Position numbers and translations under genes: made by a program. Positions 38,101 through 51,500 of a stretch of DNA of 64,000 nt are shown piece by piece (positions within the stretch are counted from its first letter, which is position 1; every line of letters begins with the position of its first letter). The notes beneath the pieces are model-generated. The model did no database searches. It saw only the letters and a program-made list of their open reading frames with translations, and was not told where the DNA came from. This DNA is from Anniella stebbinsi (lineage: Eukaryota > Chordata > Lepidosauria > Squamata > Anniellidae). The DNA lies in the NCBI GenBank assembly GCA_029215795.1, contig JARDYH010000002.1, forward strand, positions 18,407,001 through 18,471,000, read 5' to 3'.

Positions 38101-41100
38101 CTCCTATAGCACCTTGGCCTTCTGCTGGACTGGATCCGGAGATGCAGATGTCAAGGGGCCAAGCCAGGATTCGAAGGCATAGCTATAACAAGGGACTGAA
38201 GAGGTAAGTTTGGGCAAGGCCCAGAACAATTGAGAGCAAACAGGCAAAGAAAAAGTAATGAAGACCATGCGGGATTCAGGTCTGATAAAGATTTGGGAAT
38301 GGGTCACGTCTGTCCAAGGGGCTGTCTACATGCGGGGAAAGCCTCGCAGTGGCTGTGGATCTGCATGGCATCGGTTAGACGATGCAGGTGCAGCTTCACA
38401 GCCACCGCGGGGCTTCCCTACAATGCTTCAATTTGAAAAAATCAGGGATTTACTCCAACATTTTCAAAGGGAGCGAGGTCAACATGGCACTTCCGCCATG
38501 TAATGTCACTCCCTGGGCAATCCGGGGCCAACCCAGGGGTGGAGGCTGGTGGAAAGCAACCAGCGATTGGTCGCCTTCCACCAGGAAGAAGGTGGGGCAG
38601 CTCCAGGACCTGGTTGGCCGCCCAGAAACCCCACACTCCCTCCTCGGCATCAAGATTACCCGATGATGCCCCGGGAGAGGGAAAGCGCAGGATTGAGGAG
38701 GGAGGTGGCACCAACCCAGTGCCATGAAGACAGAGCCCAAGTCACATGAAACAGAAGAGAAACAAATAGGCTAAAATACACAGTTAAGGTGAAGGACAGT
38801 CAAAGAAAGGAACTGTAACAGAATCCTTCCAGGTGGATCTTGATTGAGATCATCCGCATGAAGCCACAATACAAGGATAGAGGGAATGAACAACCTACTG
38901 GCAAAAAGTTGAACATCGAAAAAATAAACCATTTGGACTATGGGATTTACTAATGCAATATAGCAAAAATATTCATCTCCCCTACACTATCACTATCCTC
39001 TAGTAGTAGATCCCTTTCTGTTAGGTGTGCGGGTGGGTGGGGGCTTTCAGCCTAAAGTAATTCACAACTTGCTACAGTGTCTTCGCACCCTTGGCAAAGC
39101 AACAGTTGATTGGTTAATCACCTTGACGGATTCCAGAGTTCAGTACCAGATAAGCTACCTGAACTTTCACGAGCTCGAAAAATATAGACCTTATCTGGTC
39201 GGTTCCACCATTAAACTGTGAAGTTGTTTCAAATTGTTTGGAGCTCTGTTGTGGTCAATTAGTCACTTTATAACAGTGGAAGCATTGCCTATTCCTTGGG
39301 TCCCATCTGGTTCTCTGGAACTCATATTCAAAATGTAGGGCACAAAAGAATAATACTTGCTAGGATGATCCTGCTTGTGTCACTTCCAGATCCCACTGAC
39401 TTAACAGCTCCCACTGGATGGAGCTTAGCTGAGATCATCCACACCAGGCTTCCCCGAAAATGTCCCAACCAGATATTTCAGGCTACAATGCATTCCTGAC
39501 CATTGATCATGCTGGCTGGGACTGATGGAGATGAAGTCAAACACATCTTGAGGGCACCAGGTTGGGGAAAGCTGGTCCACAATAATGCAATAATTGGGCT
39601 GGTACACCAACTGCGGCCCTATCTGGAGAGGACAGACCTTGCCTCAGTTATCTATGTCATAAGAACATAAGAAGAGCCATGCTGGCTCAGACCAAGGGTC
39701 CATCTAGTCTAGTACGCTATTTACACAGTGGCCAACCAGCTGTCGACCAGGGACCCACAAGCAGGACATGGTGAAACAGCACCCTCCCACCAATGATCCC
39801 CAGCAGCTGATGTATATAAGCTTAGTGCCTCCGATACTGGAGGTAGCACACAGCCATCAGGAGTAGTAGCCATTGATAGACTTCTCCTCCAGGAATGTAT
39901 CCAACCCCTTTTGTGGGCGAGGGAGAAAAATGTCTCCTTAGCCACGTTCTCCACACCATGCACAATTTTGTACACTTCTATCATATCACCCCTTAGCTTC
40001 CTTTATTCCAAACTAAACAATCCCAGTTGTTGTAACCTTCACTCATAGGGGAGATGCTCCAGTCCCTTGATCATTCTAATTGCCCTTTTCTGCACTTTTT
40101 CCAGCTCTGTAATATCTATTTAGGTGTGGGGGCCTAACCTGTATATAGTATTCTACGTGTGGTTGCACCACAGATTTGTATAAAGGCAGTATGATATTGG
40201 CAGTTTTATTCTCAATTCCTTTTCTAATGGAGTTTGTCACCTTTACAGTCGCCACACACTGAGTTGACATTTTCATCGAGCTGTTCACCACAACCCCAAG
40301 ATTTCTTTCTTGGTCAGTAACCACCAGCTCAGACCCCATCAGGTTATACTTTGTTGTTCCAACGTGCATCACTTTACACTTGCTTACATTGAACCGCATC
40401 TGTCATTTGGTAATGCGCTGTATGTGGGACTGCCTTTGAAGATGGTTCAGAAACCTCAGCTGGTGTAGAATGAAGCCACCTGAGTATTGGTGGGGGTGAG
40501 GCAATGTGATCACATAATGCCTATACGGCACCAGCTGCTCTGGTTACCTGTATATTCTGAGCAGCCTTAAGTGGTGTGGGGCCAAGTTATTTGAAGGACC
40601 GCCTTCACCCATATCAGCCTGCCCACACTTTAAGATCTGAAAGAGAGGCCTTTCTCATTTTGCCACCCATGGGAGCAATTAGGTGGATAATCACACATGA
40701 GATGGCCTTCTCTGCAGTGGCCCCACATCTTTGGAACAAGCTCCCATGGGTGGTCCGCCATGCTCCCTCATTGCAGGCTTTTAAGAAGGCCTTGAAAACA
40801 TATTATTTTACATGGTCTTCTCGTGATAGGACTACTACTGTTGTTGCTGCTTTTGCCATTGTTGTTCTTACTGGTTTTATTGTTGGCTTTTATCATTTTT
40901 ATTGCAGTTTTATAGTATTTAGGTCTTTATCGCTTCTAATATTTTAACTGTTTTTCTGTATTTTGTTGTTGTAAGCTGTCTTGCGAGGGCTTCTGCCTGG
41001 AAAGGTGGCCAAGAAATCTTTTAAATTTATTTTAAAAATAATAATCAGTAAATGAATGAACTGATCTTTTCTTGATAAAAGGTCAAACAGGAAAAGGAAC

Positions 41101-44100
41101 AATGTGAAGATCATTGGATTTACCAACATAACACAACAAAATGTCTCCTCTCTGCTGCACTTTCTTTACCCACTGAGCCTGGTGCCTTTCTGTTAGGTGG
41201 GTGGGTGGAGACTTTCAGACAAGAGTGATTGACAGCTTGCTTACACTGAATCCTTGCAGTCTACTGTAGAGCTATTGACCAGTCCGTGGCAGCAAAGCTG
41301 ACAGCAGCCATGCCTCGCCTCGCCTCGCCTCGCCTCGCTTCCTTTTCTAGGAGCCGCTGGGAGATGGAGCCAAAGGCAGCAGAGAAAGCTTGCATGGGCT
41401 AACTACAGGCTGCATGCGAGCGCATTGATTCTGCCACAACGCCTTCTTTTTAAAAGCAAAGCAGCTTCGGGAGGGGGAAAATTCAGAGCAGAAAATCAGT
41501 GGGGAAGGCAAGGTGTGCGTAACTTTTTCCTGCCTGTCGTTTCTCTGCTCCAAATCCCTCCCCCCAAGCAGTTCACACCCTGCCTCCTTTGCAGGACAAA
41601 TACAAAGAATGTTGGCAGCCTTTCCTAACTTGGTACTCTCCAGATGTTTGGCCTACAGTTCCCATTATCACTTCCCATTGGCTATGCTGGCTGGAGCAAT
41701 GAGAGTCCAAATTATCTGGAGAGCACCAGGTGGGGGAAGGCTGTTTTAAAGTATTTAAAAAAGTACCCCAACCCCAAAGACCCAGGGGCTGTCTTCACGG
41801 TGCAGGGTTGGCGCTGCCTCCTTCTGAAACCATTCGGTTTCTCTCTCTTAGGGTGGTGTCGGGTAATCCCAATGCCAAGGAGGGAGTGTGGAGTTTCCTG
41901 TGGCCATCTAGGTACCGGAGCTGCCCCGCCCTCTTCCTGGTGCAAGGCAATACCAGTCACCATCCACCAGGAACCGCCCCTGAATTGACCCTGGAGTGAC
42001 ATCAGAAGGCAGAAGAGTCATACTGGCATTGCTCCAACTGAAAAATTTGGAGTAAGTCCCTGACGTTTTCACTCCACAGCTTTGTGGGAAAGCCCCACAG
42101 TGGTTGCGAAGCTGTGCCTGCATTGTAGAATTGATGCAACACAGATCTGCAGCCATCGCAGGGCTTTTTCCGCACATAGGCAGCCCCCAAGACCTGGGCC
42201 TCATCTATACCAAGCAGGATATTGCACTATGGAAGCGGTATATAAAAGGCAGGAGCCACACCAAGCAGGATATAGTGGTATGAAAGCAGTATATGGTATG
42301 TGTCAATGGGTCTCAACTGTTGCCAGTGTACTTCAATACCACTATAAAACAGTAGTATGGCTCCTGCCTTTTATATACTGCTTTCATACCGCTTTCATAG
42401 TGCAATATCCTGCTTGGTGTAGATGAGGCCCTGGTATGCTTTGTGACTGAACTGAAAATTCAACTCTTCTTGGTCTACGTCTAACCACTCACTTTCACTG
42501 ATCCTGGGTTGAATGCCTGGCAGATTGATGCAAAGCTCAAATAAATGCCCTCACAACTTACTTTTCACCCAGATCACAGACAGATTATAAATTCAGGATG
42601 TTCATGTTAGAAAGCAGAAGAGGAAAACTTTGCTCTAGCAATAAGAATCAGTGTACAGAGTGAAGGTCTATTGCTATCACTTTTTCCACCCTTGTTCAGT
42701 GTCAGCCAAGCCTCTGTAGCTTAAATGGTCCTTAAAATAAAACTCTGCTTCTAATGGGACACCTGTCCTGGATTAGCTACAATAAATCAATATCTGTATT
42801 TATTTCAGCTCCTCTAGAGAGATGAAGGAGAAACATTTTTTAAATAATTCAAGAGCTTGCTTGAGTGGTCATGAGTGCAAACAGGACTTGAAGGCATGAA
42901 CGGCCAGGTCAGATCTGAGCCCACAGTTTCTCCAGATCTTTGGGAGACTGGTATGCCGTACAGCCTCAGTCTAGCCTAGATGCTGCAAGTGGGACATTTG
43001 TAAGCATGAGAAATTCAGTGGCAGCACCAGGGGAGGAAACATGGGAGCGGTGCACATTTTACTAGGTGTTAAGTGGCTTGGTCTCCAATGTTAGATTTCA
43101 GAAAAAGAAATAGAGCATCATCAGACGGGTGGATTTTCATGTTTCTTACCGTCGCTATGGTCTCCTGCTGCTGTTCCACAATAGCGACGGTCTCTTTACA
43201 CGGAGAGAGAAAGAGGAAGCAGCAACGACCAAGTGGCCCATTCAGGGGGCATTTATATCACACCGCTTTTCCTGCACATAGCAGGAAATGGCAGCACATT
43301 CCATTTTTTAAAAAACAGGATTAAAAAGGGTCTATTTCGCAACAGAAAAATGAGCGGAAGGGGCAGGAGGCACATGGGAGGCAGACGCCGTCGTCTAAAG
43401 GACGCACGAACATCCGTAAGCGTGCAGTAGCGAGCGAACGCTAAAACGCTCGTCTGATGACGCTCATAGTGTTGATATAAACCCACATTAATGCTCCCAT
43501 CCTAAAATATTTTATCTAAGGGAAGTCTGTTTTTTGACGCAGTCAACTTTCAAACACATTTTGGATTATAGCCATCTTGTACAGTCAACCTGTACACGAT
43601 ATTCCAAGGGTGGATGGTCATAATATAGATTCGTAAAGGCGTTATGATACTGGCAGTTTTATTTTCAATCCCTTTCGTAATAATGCCTCGCATGGAATCC
43701 ACTTTTTTCACAGCTGTAGCAACACACAGTGTCATTTTCATTGAGCTCTCCACCACACGCCCAGGCTCCCTTTCCTGGTCAATCACTAACACTGTCATCA
43801 GCATATACATGAAGCTGGGGGGGGGGGGGTTGCCTCAATGCACCACTCTGCACATACTTATATTGATCCACACTTACCACATTTATGCCCATTCTCCCAT
43901 TTTGGAGATATCTGAGTTTGCAATCCCTTTTTGTTTTTACCACCCTGAATAATTTGATATATCATCAGCAAACATGAGCTCTTGTGCATTGATGAAACAC
44001 AGTGCTGAAAGGAATCTTGATACAATGATGTTTCATCTGTGTATACAGGAGCTTGTGTACATCAGTAGCCTCGGTGGGGGGAAAAAGGGTGTGAATAACC

Positions 44101-47100
44101 AAAGAAACTGAAATCTGCGTCAAAATGTGATGCACCAATTCCAAAATTAATGGCAGAATTTCCTCATGTTAAATCAGAAGGAAGTCAGGCTGGGCAGATA
44201 ATAACAGAATAGAAAGGGAATAATATGTTCAATGCTAATTGCGATGATGTCCACTTTTGAGCTGAGGGATGCACACTGAATATCTCCACCTGGTAACAAA
44301 ATGTATTGTTCCAGGAGCATTGATCTGTACCACAGAAAATACCTGCTGAAGTTCCTTTATAATCATCCCACAGCAGTACATGCCTATTCACATGCAATCC
44401 TTCTGCCCTCAAAATGTATCAAGGTGAAACCTTCCCACCTCTTAAGAGATTGCACTAAAAATAACCAGCATAGGGAAGTACAGTTGTACAAGGACGCATT
44501 TGGACCAGTTCACCCGCTCAGCTGGTCAAGAATGATCATTCTGTGGCGGAGGAAATGTGTGTGTTATAAGGGAAAGAAATTGTGCATATTGGGTCTCCAT
44601 GCAGCTGAGGAGGAATGGATGAATCTGTTACTTTCAGTTTCTCTCACTTTCTCATTTTTCCAGTTTGAAATTTGGTTCATCCCGAACTTTGAGATTTCTT
44701 TTTATGTTTACATGAAAATGTATGTGTCTTTTGGTGTGCGTTGTATACAATGGATTTTGTATACAAAATCCATTGTATACAAAATACATGGATTTTGTAT
44801 ACAATTCTGTCTCATTTTTGCAAGCTATTTCCCTAATACAACGCATTTTAATGTTATTTTCACCAATACATGCAGTTTTCTGTCATATGCACATTTTTGT
44901 ATGCGTTTCTGATTGGGAACTCCGTTGCAAATTTAAGAAAAGTGCAAAGTTTGAAGAATAATGAATAATGAAAGAATATATCTTGTTTGAACATTCAAAA
45001 ATAGGTAAGTTTGTATTAAAATGTGAACTGAATAAATTTCTCTCATATACCCGGATTTTGCAATGCAATAAATATGCAGAGGGGAGGTAAAGGGAATAGT
45101 CCTCTACTCCCTCCATCACAGAATGGCCATTCCCAGCTGGATGAGTGTGTGAAATGAGCTTGCTTTGCTTATAATTTCATATGCAGTTCTTAATATCTCA
45201 TGCTTCATAAGATTTCTTGAGTTGGACACCTGCCCACAAACTAATCTATTGAGCAAATACCATCTGAACCATTTTAAACTGAAGCAGAGCAGGAAAACAG
45301 TGTGGGATACACATCCCTTCCGAAGGGGGGGAAATGATGGCGTGTGTGTGCTCGCTCAGGCCTTTTCGTTTTTTGCAGCTCCCTTACACTGTGTGTCCGG
45401 CTGTGGTCAGCTGGATCTTAGTAGCTGTGGCACTTCAAAGGATGTCTGAAAGCACTCTAAAAATGAGCTTGCAACAAGATTTGGGAATGCAGCACGAATA
45501 GCTTAACAAGAACAAATGGTCTGTTTTTTGACAACCTCAGTGAAAATACATGTCCTTGTAGAAAATGCCTTGCATAGTAATATTCTTGATCAAAGATTTG
45601 GGGATTCATAAAGCTGTAAGTAAATGCTTTATGAATGTTCCATCTGACAGCTGTTTGTTCCTTTGCTCAAAATGATAGAGCCATTTGATTCCTCAGGGAC
45701 AGGTGCCTTGGTTTCCATTTTAACAGCCATCCCACGCCCTGTCCTCTTTCTTTCAAAGTTAAAATTACTCTTCCTCCCTTGCCCTCATCCAATTATCCTC
45801 CCGCTTCAGTCTTCATAGGAAACAGGTAACCCCTTTTCCATTGCTGAAGGTTGCTTTGTTTGATTGGTTATCTGTGAGATAGTCCTTAACTAATGTATTT
45901 AACTTGGTTCAGTCTCCATTTCCCCCTGCCAGCAAAGTTGTTAATTAGACAATGAAGCAGAATGAAATTTTGGGAAAAGAACCTCTGTCTAATTAGCATC
46001 ATTAATCTTCCTTGTGTTTCACATGTAAAACCACACAACAACCATTCTATCGCAGATATGTAGAGATAGGGGATTACACCTGCTTTTACACATGAGTAAA
46101 AGCACAGCTGCACCAATTTAGTGAAGGGAAATTTGCACACAGACACAGGTTCCCACATGTAGACCACCATGTAGGCTGACCATATGAAAAGGAGGACAGG
46201 GCTCCTGTAACTTTAACAGTTGTAGAGAAAAGGGAATTTCAGCCAGTGTCATGTGTATGCAATTAGTTCCTGGTGAAATTCCCTCTTCATCACAACAGTT
46301 AAAGGTGCAGGGGCCCTGCCTTCTTTTGTATATGGTCACTCTAGGATAATGCCTGCAACTTTAACTGTTGTGATGAAGAGGGAATTTCACCAGGAACTAA
46401 TTGCATACAAATGACACTGGCTGAAATTCCCTTTTCTCTACAACTGTTAAAGCAACATGAGCCCTGTCCTCCTTTTCATATGGTCAGCCTACCACCATGT
46501 ATCTTGTGCTGCTAGTATCAGGTGAGGGAAGAATTCCTCTGCATCCTATATATATTTCTGAGATTCATGACATTGTTATGTGTGCACCCCATATCCAAGA
46601 AATGAGGTGTTTCAGGCTTACCAAGGGTTCAATTTCCTTAGAAGAGGTTCACTTGAGACCTATGACATTTCTGTGAAATACATTTTATTTTCAAATGAAC
46701 ATAAGATGAGAGTTCACAGAATTAGTACTCTAGCCAATTTCTGTTCCCTGTTAGTCTTTTAGGGAAATTCATAGTGCCATGGGATTTCCTGCAGAGTGCA
46801 AAATCACCAAATGACTTCCTGCTACACACATAGAACTCAGTCACTGCCCACTGGCCCCCGTCTAATGAGGAGGAAGAAAGATAGGTCATCTCTGCCCATC
46901 TCCTATGCCGGCCGAGATCTCATTGAAACACAGCATCAGAATGTTACAAGCTGTCAACTATCTGGTCTTAAGAAGTATTGGCCTGATTTGCACAACCCAA
47001 GGTTGATTAACAAGCCACGGTGGCTTGTTAAACCACCCTCATGCATGCCAGTTGTGTGCCAGCTCATTTCCCTAATTACTCTAGCTGACGATCAAAACTG

Positions 47101-47673
47101 AAGACAGTAGCTTGTTGGGGTGGTAAACAAACCACCCCAAACCCTTAATCACTCCAACAAGCCACCCTTACAGGGTTTGGGCAGCATGAGAAACTGCAAT
47201 GTGGGCATGAATTGGCAATCTGGCCCCAGAGGATGCCACAACCCACCATGGCTTAAATAAACCACAGTGCGAACCAGGTAAGAATATAAGTAAAACACCT
47301 GCTGGATCAGACCAAGGGTCCGTCTAGTCCAGCATTCTGTTCACACAGTGGCCAACCAGTAGGACATGAGTGCAATAGCACCCTCCCACCCATGTTCCCC
47401 AGCATCTGCGTACATAGGCTTATTGCCTCTGCTACCTGATACCTCCAGTAGCCATTGATAGCCTTCTCCTCCACGAGTTTGGGTCTAAGGGGCAAGGAAC
47501 TTGGGGATAACAACTAGTAACCCCCCCCAAAGAAAACCAGAGACACAGAGAATGCAAACAAATAAAAATGAATGGAAGGAAACAAGCAGAAGCTCTCTCA
47601 CTCTCCTAACTCCCTCCCTCCCTCCCTTCCTTCCTCCCTTCCTTCCTAATGCTGCGCGAACAGCTAGCAAAGG

Positions 47674-47711
<38 letters not shown>

Positions 47712-48383
47712 TTTATTTGTAGCCCGCCTCTCCCTCCGGATCGAGGCGGGGAACAACAACAATATAAAACATAAAAATCACAACAGTTAAAAAGATTTTA
47801 AAAAACAAGAGAAAAATACAACATTAAAAACATCTTAAAATTCATCTGGATAGGCCTGTCGGAAGAGGACAGTCTTCATGACTCTCTTAAATTCATGAAG
47901 ACTGTCAATTTGTCTAACCTCCTCCGACAGACCATTCCATAGTCTGGGAGCGATGGAAGAGAAGGTCCTCTGGGTAACACCCGCCAGCCTAGTTCTGACT
48001 GGCTTGAGTAAGTTCTTCCCAGAGGACCTAAGTGTGCGGGGCGGATTGTACGGGAGAAGGCGATCCCGTAGGTACCCTGGACCCAAACCATGTAGGGCTT
48101 TAAAGGTAATAACCAACACTTTACACTTCGCCCGGAAACTGATTGGCAGCCAGTGAAGCAATTTTAAAACTGGTGTAATGTGATCACCCCTAGGTGTACC
48201 GGTGACCAACCTGGCTGCCATATTTTGAACAAGTTGACTTCCAGGGGAAGAGTAAATGGGTCATATCATTTGCAATCCCTCCCCCCTAAGCACTGGGATT
48301 GGAGGGGGACAGGGAGGAGACCCAGGCTCCCCCGTTGTGTGTTGTAGGGTGAGTGTGTGTGTGTTCTTATTACTCCCCCCCAA

Positions 48384-48428
<45 letters not shown>

Positions 48429-48481
48429 CTCCATTAACTGTGTGCTGGTGATCGCTCCTGCGTTTGTTAGGAAGGAAGGAG

Positions 48482-48521
<40 letters not shown>

Positions 48522-51500
48522 CTGCTTGTTTTCTCTCTGTGTCTCTGGTTTTCTTTTGGTTCTTGTGTGTGCTATAGTTCTTCTTGTATTCCAGGCCCCA
48601 AGTTCCTTGAACCATAGACCCACATCAGACTCACACTTTGTGTGTTATAGTGTGATTGTGAGCATGTATGTTCTATTCTTATATCACCACTAACAACACG
48701 ATAGTCAATGGTGGGGTAATAATCAACTTTACAGTTGTTCATCTAGGGGGTACTCCCCACACAACATGGTAATAAATAATCAACTGTGGTGTGGATTAGG
48801 ATCAGTGCTGAGTTGACTATGGCAGCATTTGGACAACACGATAGTCAATACAACTGACGATTGTTTCCCCTCCCCCAGTTGCTTATTGTGTCGTCCGAAT
48901 TCAGCCAGTATCTTTAAAACTGTTGGCTCTGTAAGCATTTTCAGTTTCCATAGTCTAGAAGGGCAAAGTTATTGGAGGTTCAAAAATTCCCTAAAAATCA
49001 AGGGTTGAACCGATCTGCTTCAAACATGACACGTCTGAAGCCCTCCTTAAGAGCTCTCAGAGTGCCAATTGTCAACTCTTTACTTTTAAAAATGACAGAG
49101 ATGTATGCATTTTTGTTAATTCCCATTGACAATAATAGCACGGCTCTCCGAAAACGGAGTGGTTTTCCAGAGAGTAATCCGGTGGTGCAGAGAGATGGAA
49201 CCCCCCCTCTGAAATTGGAGCAGAGAACCTGCTCAATAGAGCTCCGCCCAAATTTCAGGCGGAGCAGACCCACTCTACACACCCCTACTACTTATAGAAA
49301 TCTTAGAGTCAAGAATTACAGAGTTGGATGGGCTCCTGAATCTCTTGGCTGTGTAACCTTCCACAGCCCAGTTAGACTTACCCTGATTTCCTCTCCCCCC
49401 ATCCACCCCCTTGCCCCAATCTTGAAGTGCAGGAGCTTATCATGACAGCCTCCATAAAAATGGTCTCAAAGAGGATCCCAAGGACATATATGGATATATG
49501 TATTTATATCCTACTTTTTATTATTTATATACTCAAAATGATAGCAAAACATCTATCCAAAAATAAACAAAGCATTCACAACATCTCACAATTCTGTTTA
49601 TCAGAAACTGAGTGCAAACCCTATGCATAGTAACTAGGGAGTAAGCTCCATGGAACTCAGCGATGCTTTCTTCTGCATAGCTTCAGCTTGTAAAACACAC
49701 CAAGGGTGCCTCTACAAGAGCGATTTAAAGCTCTTTCAAGTTGCATTAAAATTTTTACCTCTACAAGAGCGGAGTGCAAATTGGGAGTTGAGGCGCTTTT
49801 TCTGTCCGATTATGAGCATTATCGAATGCACGTTAAATAGCGAGTTTTAATTTACCACGGCAGTTAAAGCGCCTTATGACCATGTGAACAAGCGATTCTC
49901 CGCATTAAACACCTTTAAAGCGCATTTCATACAACCGGTAGGGCAACCAGTTATGCGCTTAACCGCCTCCCGCGTATAGTGATTTACCATAAAAGCACTT
50001 GCGAAAATATGCGTGTAATCGGACAACCAGGCGTCAAATGGAATCCATCTAGAGGGGATCCAAGTCTTTCAGCCAGCTAAAACAAAGAAGTAGCAAACTT
50101 TGGCTTTCTAATTAGAAATGCAAACAGTCTTGCTAAAAAGTGTTACCATTCAAGCTGCTGGCATGAAATAGGAACCCCATCAAAGCACAGCTTGATGTTT
50201 TCCCTCATTCTCTGTTTTCCTGTTTGTTAATCTGTCACAAACAATAGTAAAACGTGAAAACTTCATTATCACCTCACTCGCTTGCCAGACGTCAATTACT
50301 CTGATGTTCCAATGACATCATTGCTCCCCCGCTCTGAAAACAGTCCAAGAGCTGTGCTCCCTTCATTCCCACCCCCACGACTGCTCCTGCCTCCGTCCGT
50401 CTGTTCAGTAAGAGGAAAGGGTGAGGTTCTGTGATCACTATTGTCCTTGAGGAGTTTTGGACCAGGGGTAGCCCTATCCCAAATGATTCCTTTATGAGAC
50501 GACCTATATAGATGGAAATATGGGTCATGGTGCTCCTTTATCTTTGTCTGCATGTTACATCTTTTCATGCATTTTAAGGCATATGTGCAAGCGTGGAGAG
50601 TACAACTGAACTTTTTGGAAGGGAACACAGGCAGCGAACCTGAGAGAGTGGCTGAATTCGGACAACACAATAGTCAATGGTGGGGTAATAATCAACTTTA
50701 CAGTTGTTCATCTAGGGGGTACGCCCCACACAACATGGTAATAAATAATCAACCGTGGTGTGGATTAGGATCAACGCTGAGTTGACTATGGCAGCATTCG
50801 GATGACACGATAGTCAATACAAGTGATTATTGTTTCCCTCCCCCAGTTGCTTATTGTGTCGTCCGAATTCAGCCAGTGAGTTGAGCTAGTGGATTTGGCT
50901 GAACCTTGCAGGGAACAAACAAGGACTTGATTTAGTTTATAAACTGTGAATCCGATCAAACAGGGCGTGTGTTCACTTCTACAGCAGGCTCATTGTCAGG
51001 GCCGGACATTTTGATGCCTGAAGTGAAGGATAAGATGGCATCCCATCCCAATTCCTTGTACAGTAGCCAACTGGACTATCAGTAAACAGGATAGTATCCT
51101 CCACCACACCTATACATAAGATTTTTTCATATGAAAATGTTATGGAAGTTGGTGTCTTCCTTTGTCCTCTCTTTTAGGTGATGCATTTCTTCCTTTTTAT
51201 GATGTTTAAGTATCCACCCTTTTTAGGCTGACCATCTGAAAAGGAGGACAGGGCTCCTGTAACTTTAACAGTTGTAGAGAAAAGGGAATTTATGCCAGTG
51301 TCATTTGTATGCAATTAGTTCCTGATGAAATTTCCTCTTCATCACAACTGTTAAAGCTGCAGGGGCCCTGCCTTCTTTTGTATATGGTCACTCTAGTATG
51401 GTGCCTGCAACTTTAACTGTTGTGATGAAGAGGGAATATCACCAGGAACTAATTGCATACAAATGACACTGGCTGAAATTCCCTTTTCTCTACAAGTGTT

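Noticed and set aside
48972..49445. 157-codon plus ORF
   Set aside because: No recognised motif, no promoter or splice context, antisense ORF in the same place.
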